This document shows, one piece after another, positions 33,621 to 42,834 of a stretch of DNA of 61,841 bases. The stretch lies in assembly GCA_016185605.1 (NCBI GenBank), contig JACPNG010000011.1, positions 1-61,841 of the forward strand, in the 5' to 3' direction. The DNA is from Candidatus Woesearchaeota archaeon (lineage in GTDB: Archaea; Nanobdellota; Nanobdellia; SCGC-AAA011-G17; JACPNG01). A program made the position numbers and the translations under genes. The notes below the pieces were generated by a model that was not told the DNA's origin, made no database searches, and was given only the letters and a program-made list of their open reading frames with translations. Positions within the stretch are counted from its first letter, which is position 1. Every line of letters begins with the position of its first letter.

Positions 33621-33800
33621 CTTACATTAGTTGATATAGTTTTCCTTTATAATTGTTGTACTATAAAAATTTTAAGATTATTTTTTATTGTTCTTTACTT
33701 TTTAATAGTAATGGATTATTAGAAATCTCGTAAGAGTGATATGGGGAAAGATAATATGAATGTGGAAAAAAGAAGAGAGATTAGATGGGGTGGTAAATAA

Positions 33801-33980
33801 ATGAAAAGAAGAAATGAAGAATATATAACCAATAAAACAATAAGTGAACTTATAAATGAGAATATTTGTCCAAGTTGTGAGTGTAGATTAATCTTAGATG
33901 GCAAATATTGTAAGAATTGTGGTTGGACACATAAATATGGGGAATATATAATTAGTTTATATAATGAAGAGGATAATTAA
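33801..33980 (+). CDS. Zinc-ribbon protein, 59 aa
   Basis: CPSCECRL and YCKNCGW (about residues 23-41) form a zinc ribbon; the rest is charged. ggggtgg 9-15 bases upstream is a plausible ribosome binding site. A 19-codon frame (33741-33800) ends directly before the ATG and could be a leader. It lies 43 bases before the RmuC-like gene in the same direction. Confidence 0.5.
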   Translation: MKRRNEEYITNKTISELINENICPSCECRLILDGKYCKNCGWTHKYGEYIISLYNEEDN

Positions 33981-34023
33981 TAAAACTTATTAATCTAGTA
34001 AAATTCATAATTAAGTTAAAAAA

Positions 34024-34938
34024 ATGACTCTATTTGAAACTATAGTTGTAATTTTGATACTTTTACTAATTGGTTTAGTCATACACTTAATTAGAAAAAT
34101 AAAGCCTATAGAAGAGCCTAAAACTCATGGAGAAATAATGAGCAGATTTGCTGAAATAAAAACTATTATTGATGAAAGAGAAAAGAAGCATGAAAAGATA
34201 GAAGAAAAGAGGGATGAATTTCTAAAGCAAAATACTGATAATTTATCAAAAGAATTAACAAATTTTACAAGATTAATAAGTGGTACAAAGAAAAGTGGTA
34301 ATATTGGAGAAAATATGCTAAAAGAGGTTTTACATCCATTCATAAAATCAGGTAAAATAATGACTAATCTACATATAGATAACAAAGTTGTTGAGTTTGC
34401 TTGGAAAATAACTAATAATAAATTTGTTCCTATAGATTCCAAATTTCCAGATATAATAGATTTATATAAGGATTATTTTGAAGCAAAAGAGGAAAAAGAG
34501 CAACAAAAGTATAAAAGAGAAATAATAAATAAATTAAGAAAGTCTATAGATGAAGCAAAGAAGTATAAAAATAAAAGAAATACCACAGACAAAGTTATAA
34601 TAGCCATACCAGATGCTATTTTTGAATTAATACCAGAAATTAACTCTGATTTTGAATCTACTGGTGTTATTGTTTGTGGTTATAGTTTTGTTACATACAT
34701 ATCAGCACATATTGAAAGAGAATACTTAATTATTGTTGAAAGTGGAGAGATTGGAGAATATAGGGAATTATTAGATAAGATTATGTCTCTTATATATGAA
34801 ATTAAGAAAAAAACTGAAACTATAGATAAAGGAGTTAATATGGTTGGTAATGCTAATATAGAAATTAAAAAATCAGTTATAGAAGCAGAAAGCAGTAAAC
34901 CCAAACAAAAGAAAAAAATTGTTGTAGGTAATAAATAA
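34024..34938 (+). CDS. RmuC-like protein
   Basis: The protein has 304 residues. An N-terminal membrane segment (about 4-22) and a coiled coil (about 35-85) precede the RmuC core: GNIGENMLKEVLHPF (about 95-109), VPIDSKFPD (about 137-145) and DKVIIAIPDAIFEL (about 188-201). The D-SKFP and downstream acidic residues fit the PD-(D/E)XK-derived fold of RmuC, a protein that limits DNA rearrangements and, in bacteria, affects foreign DNA. Presence on a mobile element suggests a role in its recombination or in defence. Family assignment is moderately sure, function is not. Confidence 0.7.
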   Translation: MTLFETIVVILILLLIGLVIHLIRKIKPIEEPKTHGEIMSRFAEIKTIIDEREKKHEKIEEKRDEFLKQNTDNLSKELTNFTRLISGTKKSGNIGENMLKEVLHPFIKSGKIMTNLHIDNKVVEFAWKITNNKFVPIDSKFPDIIDLYKDYFEAKEEKEQQKYKREIINKLRKSIDEAKKYKNKRNTTDKVIIAIPDAIFELIPEINSDFESTGVIVCGYSFVTYISAHIEREYLIIVESGEIGEYRELLDKIMSLIYEIKKKTETIDKGVNMVGNANIEIKKSVIEAESSKPKQKKKIVVGNK

Positions 34939-35002
34939 TGATCAATATGACTTTATCTAAGTACTATATTATATTAATCTAAGATAATCCTCCATTTAAG
35001 AT

Positions 35003-36550
35003 TTAAAAGCTTCTTTCTTTTTTTAAATCTCTATTTTCAGCTTTCAAATATATTTCATCAATCTCTTCTTGTGTACAATCATCAAAACTTTTCTTTTTCC
35101 TTCTACACAATTCAATATATTTTGGTAACATTTTCTTTTGATATGGACTAATTTCCATAGCCTTTTCAAAAAAATTAATAGCTTCTTTAAAATTACCTAA
35201 ACCCATATAACAATAACCTACTCCCTTTAGTAAACTTCCAGTAGTTTTTATTTTCATAGCTTCTTTAAAATATTCAATTCCTTTCTGAAATTTACCAGAT
35301 TCTTTACATAAATAACCTTTATTCATTAACTCTTCAAATGGACTGAGTTTCTTTTTAATTGTTTTTTGCTTTTTTAATTGGATATAAGGTTGCTCTTTTA
35401 GTACTAATTCCTTAACTTCATTAAAATCAAAATTTATAAGCGGTTTTTTTGATAAACTATTCTTTGCTTTTTTAACTAATTTTTTATCTCTAATACTAAA
35501 TAGATAAATCGTATTTTCAGGATTAGCAGTAGTTACAATAATCTCAGTTCCATCATCTGATATAGCTTGTCCGCCAATATTAGAGCTAAATTTCTTTTCA
35601 AATAATTTTTTTCCATTCTTACTAAAAAAATATATTTTTCCAGCAAGTTCACCAGTAAAGGATATCCAATCTATAATTACAACTATTCCATCATTAGTGA
35701 CAAAAGCTCCATTTGGTCTGGAGATGTCCTTTTGCCATAAAATCTTTCTTTCATTTTCTATTAAATATACCTGACCAGAAATAGTCTTTTCATTGCCATA
35801 TTCATCTTCTTCCCCATGTGCATCACAATAAGCTACAATATATTTATTATTATTTGATTTACTATATTGACCATAGAATTCTCCTTCTTTATCCCCTAAT
35901 GTTATCCATTCATCATCAATGTCTATAGAGAAATTATTGAAATCAGTTACTTTTTCCAAAAGCATATCATCTTCGTTATAATCCTCATCATCAATATCAA
36001 ATCCAATTGAGAAACCAGCTTTATCTCCATAGTTTTTAATCTGACTAACTTTTAATTCCTTTCCTAATAGTTTAATATCTTTTTTAAATTGAGTTATCTC
36101 ATTCTTACAAGAATCAATATCTATATGTTTTTCTATTTCTAATACTAGTTTGAAAGCACCCTTACTAATTTTTCCTATTTTCTGTCTAAAATCTTGATAA
36201 ACATTAGAATTAATTTTACCTTCATTCGATCCAGATTCTATAGTTTCATCACATCTATCAAAAATTTCTTCAAATTCTTTATATATCTTTTTTAATTCAT
36301 TTTGAGTAATATTTAATTCTTTTAAATTCTCTTCATTAAGATTATTCTTATAATTATTTATAAGATTGCTATAAAAAAATCCTTCAACTACATCTATGGC
36401 TAGATTTTGAATTGTATCTACTTTAGGTGACTTTGAAACCATCCATTTAGCCTGTTCAATAACTGGTCTAAGTTTATTAAGAAATTCATTTGATGTGCTT
36501 TGAACCTTTCCTTTTTCAGAACCAAATAATTTATCAAAAAATCCAGTCAT
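35003..36550 (-). CDS. Beta-propeller plus TPR protein
   Basis: The protein has 515 residues. A helical N-terminus (about 1-170) leads to a beta-propeller-like region: VAYCDAHG, VYLIENERKILWQKD, GQAISDDGTEIIVTTAN, with recurring G-x-I-W/F-F strands (about 210-360). Two or three TPR units close it (KESGKFQKGIEYFKEAMKI, LGNFKEAINFFEKAMEISP, about 412-470). It is a scaffold for protein contacts, not an enzyme. Coupled by a four-base overlap to the zinc-finger membrane gene that precedes it in transcription. Confidence 0.65.
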   Translation of the reverse strand: MTGFFDKLFGSEKGKVQSTSNEFLNKLRPVIEQAKWMVSKSPKVDTIQNLAIDVVEGFFYSNLINNYKNNLNEENLKELNITQNELKKIYKEFEEIFDRCDETIESGSNEGKINSNVYQDFRQKIGKISKGAFKLVLEIEKHIDIDSCKNEITQFKKDIKLLGKELKVSQIKNYGDKAGFSIGFDIDDEDYNEDDMLLEKVTDFNNFSIDIDDEWITLGDKEGEFYGQYSKSNNNKYIVAYCDAHGEEDEYGNEKTISGQVYLIENERKILWQKDISRPNGAFVTNDGIVVIIDWISFTGELAGKIYFFSKNGKKLFEKKFSSNIGGQAISDDGTEIIVTTANPENTIYLFSIRDKKLVKKAKNSLSKKPLINFDFNEVKELVLKEQPYIQLKKQKTIKKKLSPFEELMNKGYLCKESGKFQKGIEYFKEAMKIKTTGSLLKGVGYCYMGLGNFKEAINFFEKAMEISPYQKKMLPKYIELCRRKKKSFDDCTQEEIDEIYLKAENRDLKKERSF

Positions 36551-36945
36551 TTTAATTTTTTCTTCTTTTCAAATAATTGAACTATTTTAATAAATAATCC
36601 TCCTAATATACCACTGCTAGTAAAAATAGCACTTACTAATAACATTAATATTCCAATAATAAATAGAATAACCCCAATGAAAGCACCGATTATTGTGAAA
36701 ATTAAAATTATTCCTATAAAAATGAGTATAACTCCTAAAATAGATAAAGCAAAGCCACTCAATAATCCAATTCCTGCTGTTTGAGTAGCTGTACTAAATT
36801 GACTAAATTTCTTAACTTTTATAGGATGCCTATTAGCATATTTATCCTTACAACTTATACTGCAAAATCTTTTACTATTATACCAATATAAATAACCTAT
36901 CTTAAATTTATTAAGTTTATTACCACAATAAGGACAATCATTCAT
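36547..36945 (-). CDS. Zinc-finger membrane protein, 132 aa
   Basis: CPYCGNKL and FCSISCKD (4-33) form a treble-clef finger at the N-terminus. From about residue 54 two or three long hydrophobic segments follow, rich in Gly and Ile, then a basic end KKKKLK. It overlaps the next gene's start by four bases, so a membrane anchor and a propeller/TPR scaffold are made together. Confidence 0.6.
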   Translation of the reverse strand: MNDCPYCGNKLNKFKIGYLYWYNSKRFCSISCKDKYANRHPIKVKKFSQFSTATQTAGIGLLSGFALSILGVILIFIGIILIFTIIGAFIGVILFIIGILMLLVSAIFTSSGILGGLFIKIVQLFEKKKKLK

Positions 36946-37034
36946 AAAAAGAATCTATATTATTAGAATTTAAAGGTTTTTAGTCTTTGTAGCTTTGCCC
37001 GACAACTAACTCCTGCCCGAAAAGTATAATTACT

Positions 37035-37529
37035 TTAAAACCTCAAAATTATTAAGGTATTTGTTACTTCTATGTTTTCCTCTCCTTTAATAGTTCTTAA
37101 GAGATACTTATTTTCGATCTTATCAACTATGAAATGCCATCTACCAAAATCTTTTTCCTTTTTCTTGTCTAATTTTACTCTTTTTAGCATATCATTTAAG
37201 GTTAAGGATGGAATTATCAAAATCTGCCCCTCATCCTCACAAATAAACATAAAATAGAAATAATGTCTCGGTTTGAATGTCCTCTCATTAATCTGAAACC
37301 AATAATTTTCTGTAGCATCCATATACTTTTTAGAATATTTTACTTATATTTCATTATAGGTTATGTTTTCTCCTTTATCATTCCTTACTATTAAATCAAT
37401 AGCTTCTTTATCCAAAAATCTGCTATAAGGGTTATAGCCATTTTTATGTAAAACTAACTTTGCCATAGTTTCTCCGATTATTTCTTTATGTCCAGATGTT
37501 GAATTATCACTAATAAATTTATTTATCAT
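37035..37529 (-). pseudogene. PD-(D/E)XK endonuclease-like gene with in-frame TAA
   Basis: Two frames (37344-37529 and 37035-37322) are in the same phase, separated only by TAA at 37344-37346 and seven sense codons. The joined reading is GHKEIIGETMAKLVLHKNGY ... DKEAIDLIV ... YNEI-stop-VKYSKKY ... YWFQINERTFKPRHYFY. E-DL-ExQVK is the catalytic order of PD-(D/E)XK nucleases of the PF11645 kind, and the stop falls exactly where a Gln (CAA) is usual. One C-to-T change explains it. It may be a young pseudogene, be read through, or yield two fragments. Confidence 0.7.
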
Positions 37530-37642
37530 TTTCTCTTAATAATCCTTTTTCTATAAAGATATATTGTAAGCATTATCCCAATCCCTAATCCAAGCATAAA
37601 ACCACCAATTACTAATCCTGTCTGTTGTAATGTTAGGTTCAT
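37526..37642 (-). CDS. Single-span membrane peptide, 38 aa
   Basis: MNLTLQQTGLVIGGFMLGLG, a further hydrophobic run and a basic end YRKRIIKRK: one membrane span. Its TGA overlaps the ATG of the interrupted nuclease gene (ATGA), so the two are translationally coupled. Confidence 0.5.
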   Translation of the reverse strand: MNLTLQQTGLVIGGFMLGLGIGIMLTIYLYRKRIIKRK

Positions 37643-37648
37643 TTTTTC

Positions 37649-38008
37649 CTATAATTTATCAATTATCTTCCTTAAAGACTCTTCCACTGCCTCATATCCT
37701 TTTCTTGATTTATCCAATTCTTCTGACACCTCATTTTTTTTATGCATAGCTACTTTATACCACATCTCTAACTTCTTGCCAGTATCCTTGTAGTCATCTA
37801 TTATATGTATTAACCATTCTATATATCCTTCAGTTGACCATTTAGAGAATATGAATGTAGAATCCTCTTTATTGTTTGGGTCATGTCTTTCTTTTCTATG
37901 ATCCTTACCTAGATATTTTTGAGGTTCATCTATCCACATATGCAATTCTCTATATTCTTTTCCTGTTCTTTTTTTGCTTTCCTCACAATGTATATTTAAT
38001 TCAGTCAT
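37649..38008 (-). CDS. Hypothetical protein, 119 aa
   Basis: Not recognised. The N-terminus ends a histidine- and acidic-rich region (LHMWIDEPQKYLGKDHRKER) resembling archaeal metal-site proteins of unknown role; the rest is helical. Follows the 38019 gene by ten bases, same operon. Confidence 0.5.
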   Translation of the reverse strand: MTELNIHCEESKKRTGKEYRELHMWIDEPQKYLGKDHRKERHDPNNKEDSTFIFSKWSTEGYIEWLIHIIDDYKDTGKKLEMWYKVAMHKKNEVSEELDKSRKGYEAVEESLRKIIDKL

Positions 38009-38018
38009 TTTTCTTTAT

Positions 38019-38363
38019 CTATTTACTCTTCCAATAATCAAAAACTTTTCTTAATTCTCTAGCAAAGAATATTTCTCTACTCTCACCTTTATTTCTAAGC
38101 CCCAATTCTTCCCATAATGTAAAGAATCCATAAGCTGGACTTGGAGGATGAGAACCTTTCATAACTACAACTGTAGAAAGTAGGGGTCTACCATTTTTAT
38201 ACTCTTCCTTTGATATATCTCCTAAGATATGAGCAATCTCATTTCTATCTTTAATATTATCAAAGTCTAGGTTTAGATTACACTCATTATTTAAATCTGT
38301 ATAAGTCATAGTAGTTCCTCTTCTTGCCACATCCTTTAATTTTTCATAGACTTTTTTATTCAT
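38019..38363 (-). CDS. Hypothetical protein, 114 aa
   Basis: Not recognised. It contains RPLLSTVVVMKGSHPPSPAY followed by GFFTLWEELGL, a strand and loop pattern found in some mobile-element proteins of unknown function. Its ATG overlaps the stop of the AbrB-like gene (ATGA), so translation is coupled and expression probably follows that regulator. Confidence 0.55.
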   Translation of the reverse strand: MNKKVYEKLKDVARRGTTMTYTDLNNECNLNLDFDNIKDRNEIAHILGDISKEEYKNGRPLLSTVVVMKGSHPPSPAYGFFTLWEELGLRNKGESREIFFARELRKVFDYWKSK

Positions 38364-38506
38364 TTTTTCTTTAATATCAAACTTAGTTTCTCACCAGCCT
38401 TGATCTCAATTTTATCTTTATGTTGCCAACCGAAACTTTCAACTAAAGCTTTAGGCAAAGTCATAAGATATTGTTCTTTGTTTTTTACTAATGTTCTTAT
38501 AGTCAT
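38360..38506 (-). CDS. AbrB/SpoVT-like DNA-binding regulator, 48 aa
   Basis: MTIRTLVKNKEQYLMTLPKA then LVESFGWQHKDKIEIKAGEK is the swapped-hairpin AbrB pattern (strand, LPK, helix, W..GD-like turn, strand). GGGGTGA seven bases upstream is a strong ribosome binding site and actatataaatatt a likely TATA box. First gene of the leftward operon at the right end of the element and probably its autoregulator. Confidence 0.7.
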   Translation of the reverse strand: MTIRTLVKNKEQYLMTLPKALVESFGWQHKDKIEIKAGEKLSLILKKK

Positions 38507-38615
38507 AATTTCACCCCAATAATCTTTATTAATATTACCACCAATAATAATAGTAATATTTATATAGTTTAAGTGGTTGTATTACTATAGGCATAAAACT
38601 TATAGGGCTAGTTCT

Positions 38616-38626
38616 CGACGAGTCCA
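38616..38626 (+). repeat. attR core
   Basis: Direct copy of the last 11 bases of tRNA-Ala (cgacgagtcca). Only this short part of the tRNA is present, so the intact tRNA is the attL copy. Confidence 0.85.
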
Positions 38627-38645
38627 TATTTTAATCAAGATTCTT

Positions 38646-39182
38646 ATGGAAGATTACAAAGAAGATAATATAGAAGAGATTCCCCGGAGCAAAATAAAAA
38701 GATATCTTGTATTAATTCTGGCTGTAATTTTAATTTTCTTGGTTTCAACTTATTATGTTATATTTTACGGCGTTGATGATGTACTATCTGGATTAATCCA
38801 AAGCTATAAAATAGATGATAAATTAACATTGAGTTTTAAAAACAATAAAATTATTTTTTCCAAAGAAGTTTATGATGAATTAAATAACATTTATAATGAA
38901 AATAAAGAACTGGAATTTAAAGCTTGTTTAATGGGCTATGTAAAAAATAATATCTATAATATTGATAATATCATAATTCCAAAAACTTTTTCTCAAAAAT
39001 ATAATGAAGTTGTCTCAGAAAGGTGCGACAATGAAACTCTAATAGACTTGCATAGCCATCCATTCAGGAGATGCTTGGCTTCTTTTCAGGATATAATAAA
39101 TTTCAGAATATTAAAGATTACAAATGAAAATATCCTATTGGCTGTGATGTGCGAGAAGGACAGATTTTATATTTATGGATGA
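38646..39182 (+). CDS. Membrane-anchored JAMM/MPN metalloprotease-like protein
   Basis: The protein has 178 residues from ATG 38646; the longer frame back to 38577 would run through attR and is rejected. A membrane segment (about 20-40) precedes the domain. LHSHPFRRCLASFQD fits the JAMM signature H-x-H-x7-S-x2-D, and EFKACLMG supplies the upstream Glu. JAMM proteins are zinc isopeptidases that remove ubiquitin-like tags. It is the first chromosomal gene right of the element; before integration it would have followed tRNA-Ala by about 165 bases less distance than now shown by the element. Confidence 0.75.
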   Translation: MEDYKEDNIEEIPRSKIKRYLVLILAVILIFLVSTYYVIFYGVDDVLSGLIQSYKIDDKLTLSFKNNKIIFSKEVYDELNNIYNENKELEFKACLMGYVKNNIYNIDNIIIPKTFSQKYNEVVSERCDNETLIDLHSHPFRRCLASFQDIINFRILKITNENILLAVMCEKDRFYIYG

Positions 39183-39212
39183 TTAAGAATGTTTTTCATA
39201 ATTCATAAAACA

Positions 39213-39243
39213 CCAAAAGATTTATAAATAAGCTAAATCAGAA
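39213..39243 (+). promoter_or_regulatory. 23S rRNA promoter, near copy of the 16S promoter
   Basis: The block ccaaaagatttataaataa-gctaaatcagaa repeats 2226-2255 with a single change. TATA TTTATAAA is at 39221-39228. A leader of about 145 bases precedes mature 23S. Confidence 0.85.
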
Positions 39244-39387
39244 AATAAATCATGGCAGACTAAATTAGAGCATTGGTTTCTAAATAAATTTGTCAATTAT
39301 ATTTTTCTGCAGCTCAAATCTGAATTGAATTTGGGTGAAGGGCGCTAATTTTGACGAGACTTTTCAAGAAAAGTTTCTTTAGCGTCG

Positions 39388-39402
39388 TGCATAGGTAAGG
39401 CA
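39388..39402 (+). other. 23S precursor processing stem, 5' strand
   Basis: tgcataggtaaggca pairs over 15 bp (one G-U) with tgccttacttatgca at 44572-44586. Confidence 0.8.
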
Positions 39403-39476
39403 TCCTACGCAATTAGGTGGATGACTTGGCTCAAAACAGCGATGAAGGACATGGCAAGCTGTGATAAGCCTAGGGT

Positions 39477-39552
39477 ACTGCTGTGAAGTGTATTGGAGTG
39501 GAGAAATATTTATATTCTTTGAAATTAAAAAGACACTTTACAGCAGCCTAAG
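39477..39552 (+). other. 23S mini-intron a, 76 nt
   Basis: Central helix UAGG (39471-39474) with CCUA (39547-39550), bulges GUA and AGA, and a 14-bp intron stem (ctgctgtgaagtgt / acactttacagcag). Cutting after the second bulge base joins cctagggt to aggcgcacgcagcc, the conserved archaeal sequence. No ORF. Confidence 0.92.
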
Positions 39553-39817
39553 AGGCGCACGCAGCCCTTGAACCTAGGATTTCTGAATGGGACTTCCTGA
39601 ATATTCCGAAAGGAAGGCCAACGCGGTGAATTGAAACGTCTTAGTAACCGCAGGAAAAGAAATTAACAAAGATTCCGTTAGTAGCAGCGAGCGAAAACGG
39701 AGGAGAGCAAACTGAATTTCTTACAGTAATGTAAGATAGATGTGGTGTTGTAAGACTCGCTTTTAGTCCTTTTTAGTTGCCTAAATTCCTCTGGAAAGGG
39801 GAACCATAGAGGGTGAT

Positions 39818-40504
39818 ATAGAGCCAGTCAAAAATCTTTTTTAACTCAAAAAACATAGTAGATAGGTGATAGAAAAACAAAACTATCTTGCTTATCTTTT
39901 AGGGGTTTTGAGGGATGGACATATTAGAATAGACAAAAATAAAAAGTATGTTCATTACACAATGGAGTTTTGCAGTAACGACAAGGTATGGTTAGATAAT
40001 ATCGCAAATATTATTGAAATATTAGCTAACAAAAGACCAAGTATTAGACCATTTAAGAAGATATATTGGAGACTTAGGTTGAGGGATAAAAACTTTATAT
40101 TAAAACTAAAAGAATTATCTCAGTTTAAGGTTCCACAGTCAACATGGTTTACACCTCCATTTATAATGAAGTCAGATAAAGAAACTAAGAAATGGTATAT
40201 AAGTGGTTTCTTTGATGCAGAAGGGTGCATTGGGAAAGGTAACTACAAATATTATAATTTTGATATTTATCAATCTTGGTTTCACGACAATAACTGTCCT
40301 CCATTAGATGATATAAAAGAGATGTTATTAGATTTCAATATTAAATCATCTAAGATAAAATTAAGAAAAAATAGAAATAATCTTTTTGTTTTAAGAATAA
40401 CAAATAAAGAGTCTATAATTAATTTTTGTAATAATTTTCAGTTGTTAAATTCAAAGAAGAGTGAATTAATAAAAAAGATTGTAATTTGACTGGTTCTACA
40501 CCAT
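39818..40504 (+). other. 23S intron b, 687 nt, with endonuclease gene
   Basis: Central helix GGUG (39812-39815) with CACC (40499-40502), bulges AUA on both strands, and a 12-bp intron stem (tagagccagtca / tgactggttcta, one G-U). Joining gives gagggtgat+agtcccgtgg, as in other archaea. Confidence 0.95.
39866..40489 (+). CDS. LAGLIDADG homing endonuclease in 23S intron b
   Basis: The protein has 207 residues with motifs YLLGVLRDGH (10-19) and YISGFFDAEG (111-120). It is a two-motif single-chain enzyme, related in sequence to the 16S intron enzyme and the one at 43626 (shared VPQSxWxTP block before motif 2). The start is GTG at 39866; the first ATG would remove motif 1. It lies wholly inside the intron. 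Expected to cut intron-less 23S and drive intron homing. Confidence 0.92.
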   Translation: MIEKQNYLAYLLGVLRDGHIRIDKNKKYVHYTMEFCSNDKVWLDNIANIIEILANKRPSIRPFKKIYWRLRLRDKNFILKLKELSQFKVPQSTWFTPPFIMKSDKETKKWYISGFFDAEGCIGKGNYKYYNFDIYQSWFHDNNCPPLDDIKEMLLDFNIKSSKIKLRKNRNNLFVLRITNKESIINFCNNFQLLNSKKSELIKKIVI

Positions 40505-41282
40505 AGTCCCGTGGGGTAACATGAAAAGGATGTGTGAGTATCTTGAGTAGTGCTTCTTGGATATGAAGCATCAATCTGGGAGTCATTAACTTCTAACTCT
40601 AAATATGTTTTGAGTCCGATAGCGCATAGTATAGTGATAAAACGTTGAAAAGTACCCTTAACAGGGTGTGAAAAGAGCCTGAAACCTAATTGTTACAGTG
40701 TGATACTGCTCTTCGGAGTTGTATCGTATGTTTTGAATAACAGGCCAGGGAGTTTATCTAAGTGGCAAGAATAATCTAACAAGAGTATTCATAGAGAAAT
40801 CAAATTCCCGCAGTTCACGAGGGGAAGGGTTTTAACTAGCCCAAGTCACTTGGATATTACCAGAACGCGGACGATCTAATCTTGAGCAAGGTGAAGCGGT
40901 CTTAACAGACCGTGGAGGCCTGAAGGGATTCTGTGTGCATGCGTCCCTCTGACTTGAGATTAGGGGTGAAAAGCCAATCGAGTCCGCTGATAGCTGGTTC
41001 CTGCCGAAATATGCCGCAGTATAGCCTCGATGGAGGTAACTAAGATTGTAGAGCTACGGATTTGAGGGTAAGGGGTAGAAATACTTCGCTTTCTTGTCCA
41101 ACTCCAAATGTCTTAGCGCCGTAGAAGTCGGGAAACAGGGGAGCGCGGTAAACGTGTTTTCCAATAGGGGAACAGCCCTCTCTAGAGTTAAGGTCCCAAA
41201 ATGCTAGTTAAGTGTTAAAGGGTGAAAGGTGTATAATACCAAAGACAGCTGGGAGGTTGGCTTAGAAGCAGCCATCCTTTAA

Positions 41283-41326
41283 ACTTTTTAGGAAAAAGTT
41301 TAATCAAAAATCCTAAAGAGAAAGAG
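41283..41326 (+). other. 23S mini-intron c, 44 nt
   Basis: CUUU (41277-41280) pairs with AAAG (41321-41324); bulges AAA (41281-41283) and AGA (41325-41327). Joining restores cctttaa+agaaagcgtaac. The interior is nearly identical to mini-intron f. No ORF. Confidence 0.85.
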
Positions 41327-41997
41327 AGAAAGCGTAACAGCTCACCAGTCAAGGTATTATGCCCTGAAAATGGACGGGGCTAAATTAGCTACCGATACTC
41401 TAGACTCCAGAAATGGATGTGGTAGGCAGGCGTTCTGTTAGGGCAGAAGTTTTTTCGTAAGAGGAAATTGACCTAATAGAAATGAGAATCCTGGCGGTAG
41501 TAGGATCAATACAGAGTGAGAATCTCTGATATCGTAAGGGTAAGGGTTTCTTAGCAATATAGATTAGCTAAGAGTAAGTCGATCCTAACTGGATTCCTAA
41601 TTGGACATCCGGGAATGGGAAACAGGTTAAGATTCCTGTACTATCTAAGATTTGCTCAGATTACGCTTTGGGATAAGCTGACAATCCTCGTCTAGATTGC
41701 CCTTGAAAATAATTTTGTGGAGTATCGTAATGATGAGAAACAAAATAAGTTTAAGGGGCTAGCAATAGTTCAGCTGATTCCTAGAGCCCGTGAAAAAAAT
41801 CTGAGGCCATACTTAGATAATCGTACCCAGAACCAGCACTGGTGCCCTAGCTGAGAAGGCTAAGATATGAGAGAATAATCTAACTAAGGGAAATCGGCAA
41901 ATTAGGTGCGTACCTTCGGTATAAGCACTCCCTGCGATTGTTAGTCAAGCTAGCGATTACAGGGTTCAATAACAAGGGAGGTCCGTCTGTTTAACAA

Positions 41998-42563
41998 ATG
42001 GAAATAAGAGAAATGTTTAAATACAACGTTGGCTGAATTTTAGCTAATGGATCAGTATTTAACAGGACTATTTGTGGGAGATGGGTCAATTCATCTTGGT
42101 AAAAATTGGAAGTACCAAGTTTGGATAGACCAACATAACAGAAATGCTGACATTCTGAAAAAAGCTGCTGAAATTCTTCAAAAAGAAGGATTCAATGTTT
42201 GCGTATATAAAATTCCTGATAATAAAATTAGGGTATATGTATGCGCAAAAAGGCTTTTCACAGAATTTTCTGAAGTAAAGAAAAATCCTGTAAATCATTT
42301 TCTTAATTTGAATGAAAACGATAAAAAAGAATTTGTTGCAGGATTTTTTGATGCAGAAGGAACAGTTACAGACAGATTTGTAATCTACAATGGAAATATA
42401 ACACTTCTACAAGCAATAGAAAAATTCCTTAAAAAACTTGGAATTGTATGTTATATATACAGATTCGGAAAGATTTTTGGAATTCAAATTTATCAGAAAA
42501 AATCTGTAGAAAAATTCGTTAACCACATTAAATGTATTAAAATATCTCGTATTTCCGGTTAAG
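41998..42563 (+). other. 23S intron d, 566 nt, with endonuclease gene
   Basis: UAAC pairs with GUUA (42558-42561); bulges AAA (41996-41998) and AGA (42562-42564); intron stem uggaaaua/uauuuccg. Joining gives ctgtttaacaa+aaacgcc, the conserved sequence. Confidence 0.95.
42047..42562 (+). CDS. LAGLIDADG homing endonuclease in 23S intron d
   Basis: The protein has 171 residues with motifs YLTGLFVGDGSI (4-15) and FVAGFFDAEGTV (about 97-108). It belongs to a different subfamily from the other three intron enzymes here: the first motif is GLFVGDGS instead of GxLRDxx. The stop codon ends one base before the 3' splice site. TATA-like tgtttaaatac at 42014-42024 lies about 25 bases before the ATG. Confidence 0.92.
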   Translation: MDQYLTGLFVGDGSIHLGKNWKYQVWIDQHNRNADILKKAAEILQKEGFNVCVYKIPDNKIRVYVCAKRLFTEFSEVKKNPVNHFLNLNENDKKEFVAGFFDAEGTVTDRFVIYNGNITLLQAIEKFLKKLGIVCYIYRFGKIFGIQIYQKKSVEKFVNHIKCIKISRISG

Positions 42564-42834
42564 AAACGCCGCTATCTGCTAGCCAGCAATGGTTTGTATA
42601 GATAGCCACGTCTGCCCAGTGCCAGTACTTCAAACTCCTTTTCAAGGGAGCTAAGAGCTGGTAAACGGCGGGAATAACTATAATTCTCTTAAGGTAGCGA
42701 AATGCCTTGCCGTTTGATTGGCGGCCTGCATGAATGGCGTAACGAGATCTCCACTGTCCCTAGTTAGAGTCTCCCGAATACATCCTTCTGGTGTAAAGAC
42801 CAGAGATGCCTAGTGGGACGTAAAGACCCCGTAG

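Larger units (their letters stand above)
14482..38626. mobile_element. 24.1 kb integrated element in tRNA-Ala (provirus or integrative plasmid)
   Basis: The borders are the 11-bp direct repeats at 14471-14481 and 38616-38626. Next to attL lies a tyrosine integrase, as is usual for tRNA-targeting elements. The interior has a GmrSD-like restriction protein, a zinc-ribbon membrane operon, exported proteins, a serine recombinase, a HerA/FtsK-like ATPase, a D5-type primase-helicase with iteron-like repeats, an AbrB-like regulator and many tiny membrane or zinc-finger genes. These are typical of archaeal proviruses and integrative plasmids. No capsid, terminase or relaxase was recognised, so the type is open. 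Right of attR the chromosome resumes with the JAMM gene and 23S. Confidence 0.85.

Noticed and set aside
33741-33800. 19-codon frame directly before the 33801 zinc-ribbon gene
   Set aside because: Too short to support as a gene; kept only as a possible leader peptide.
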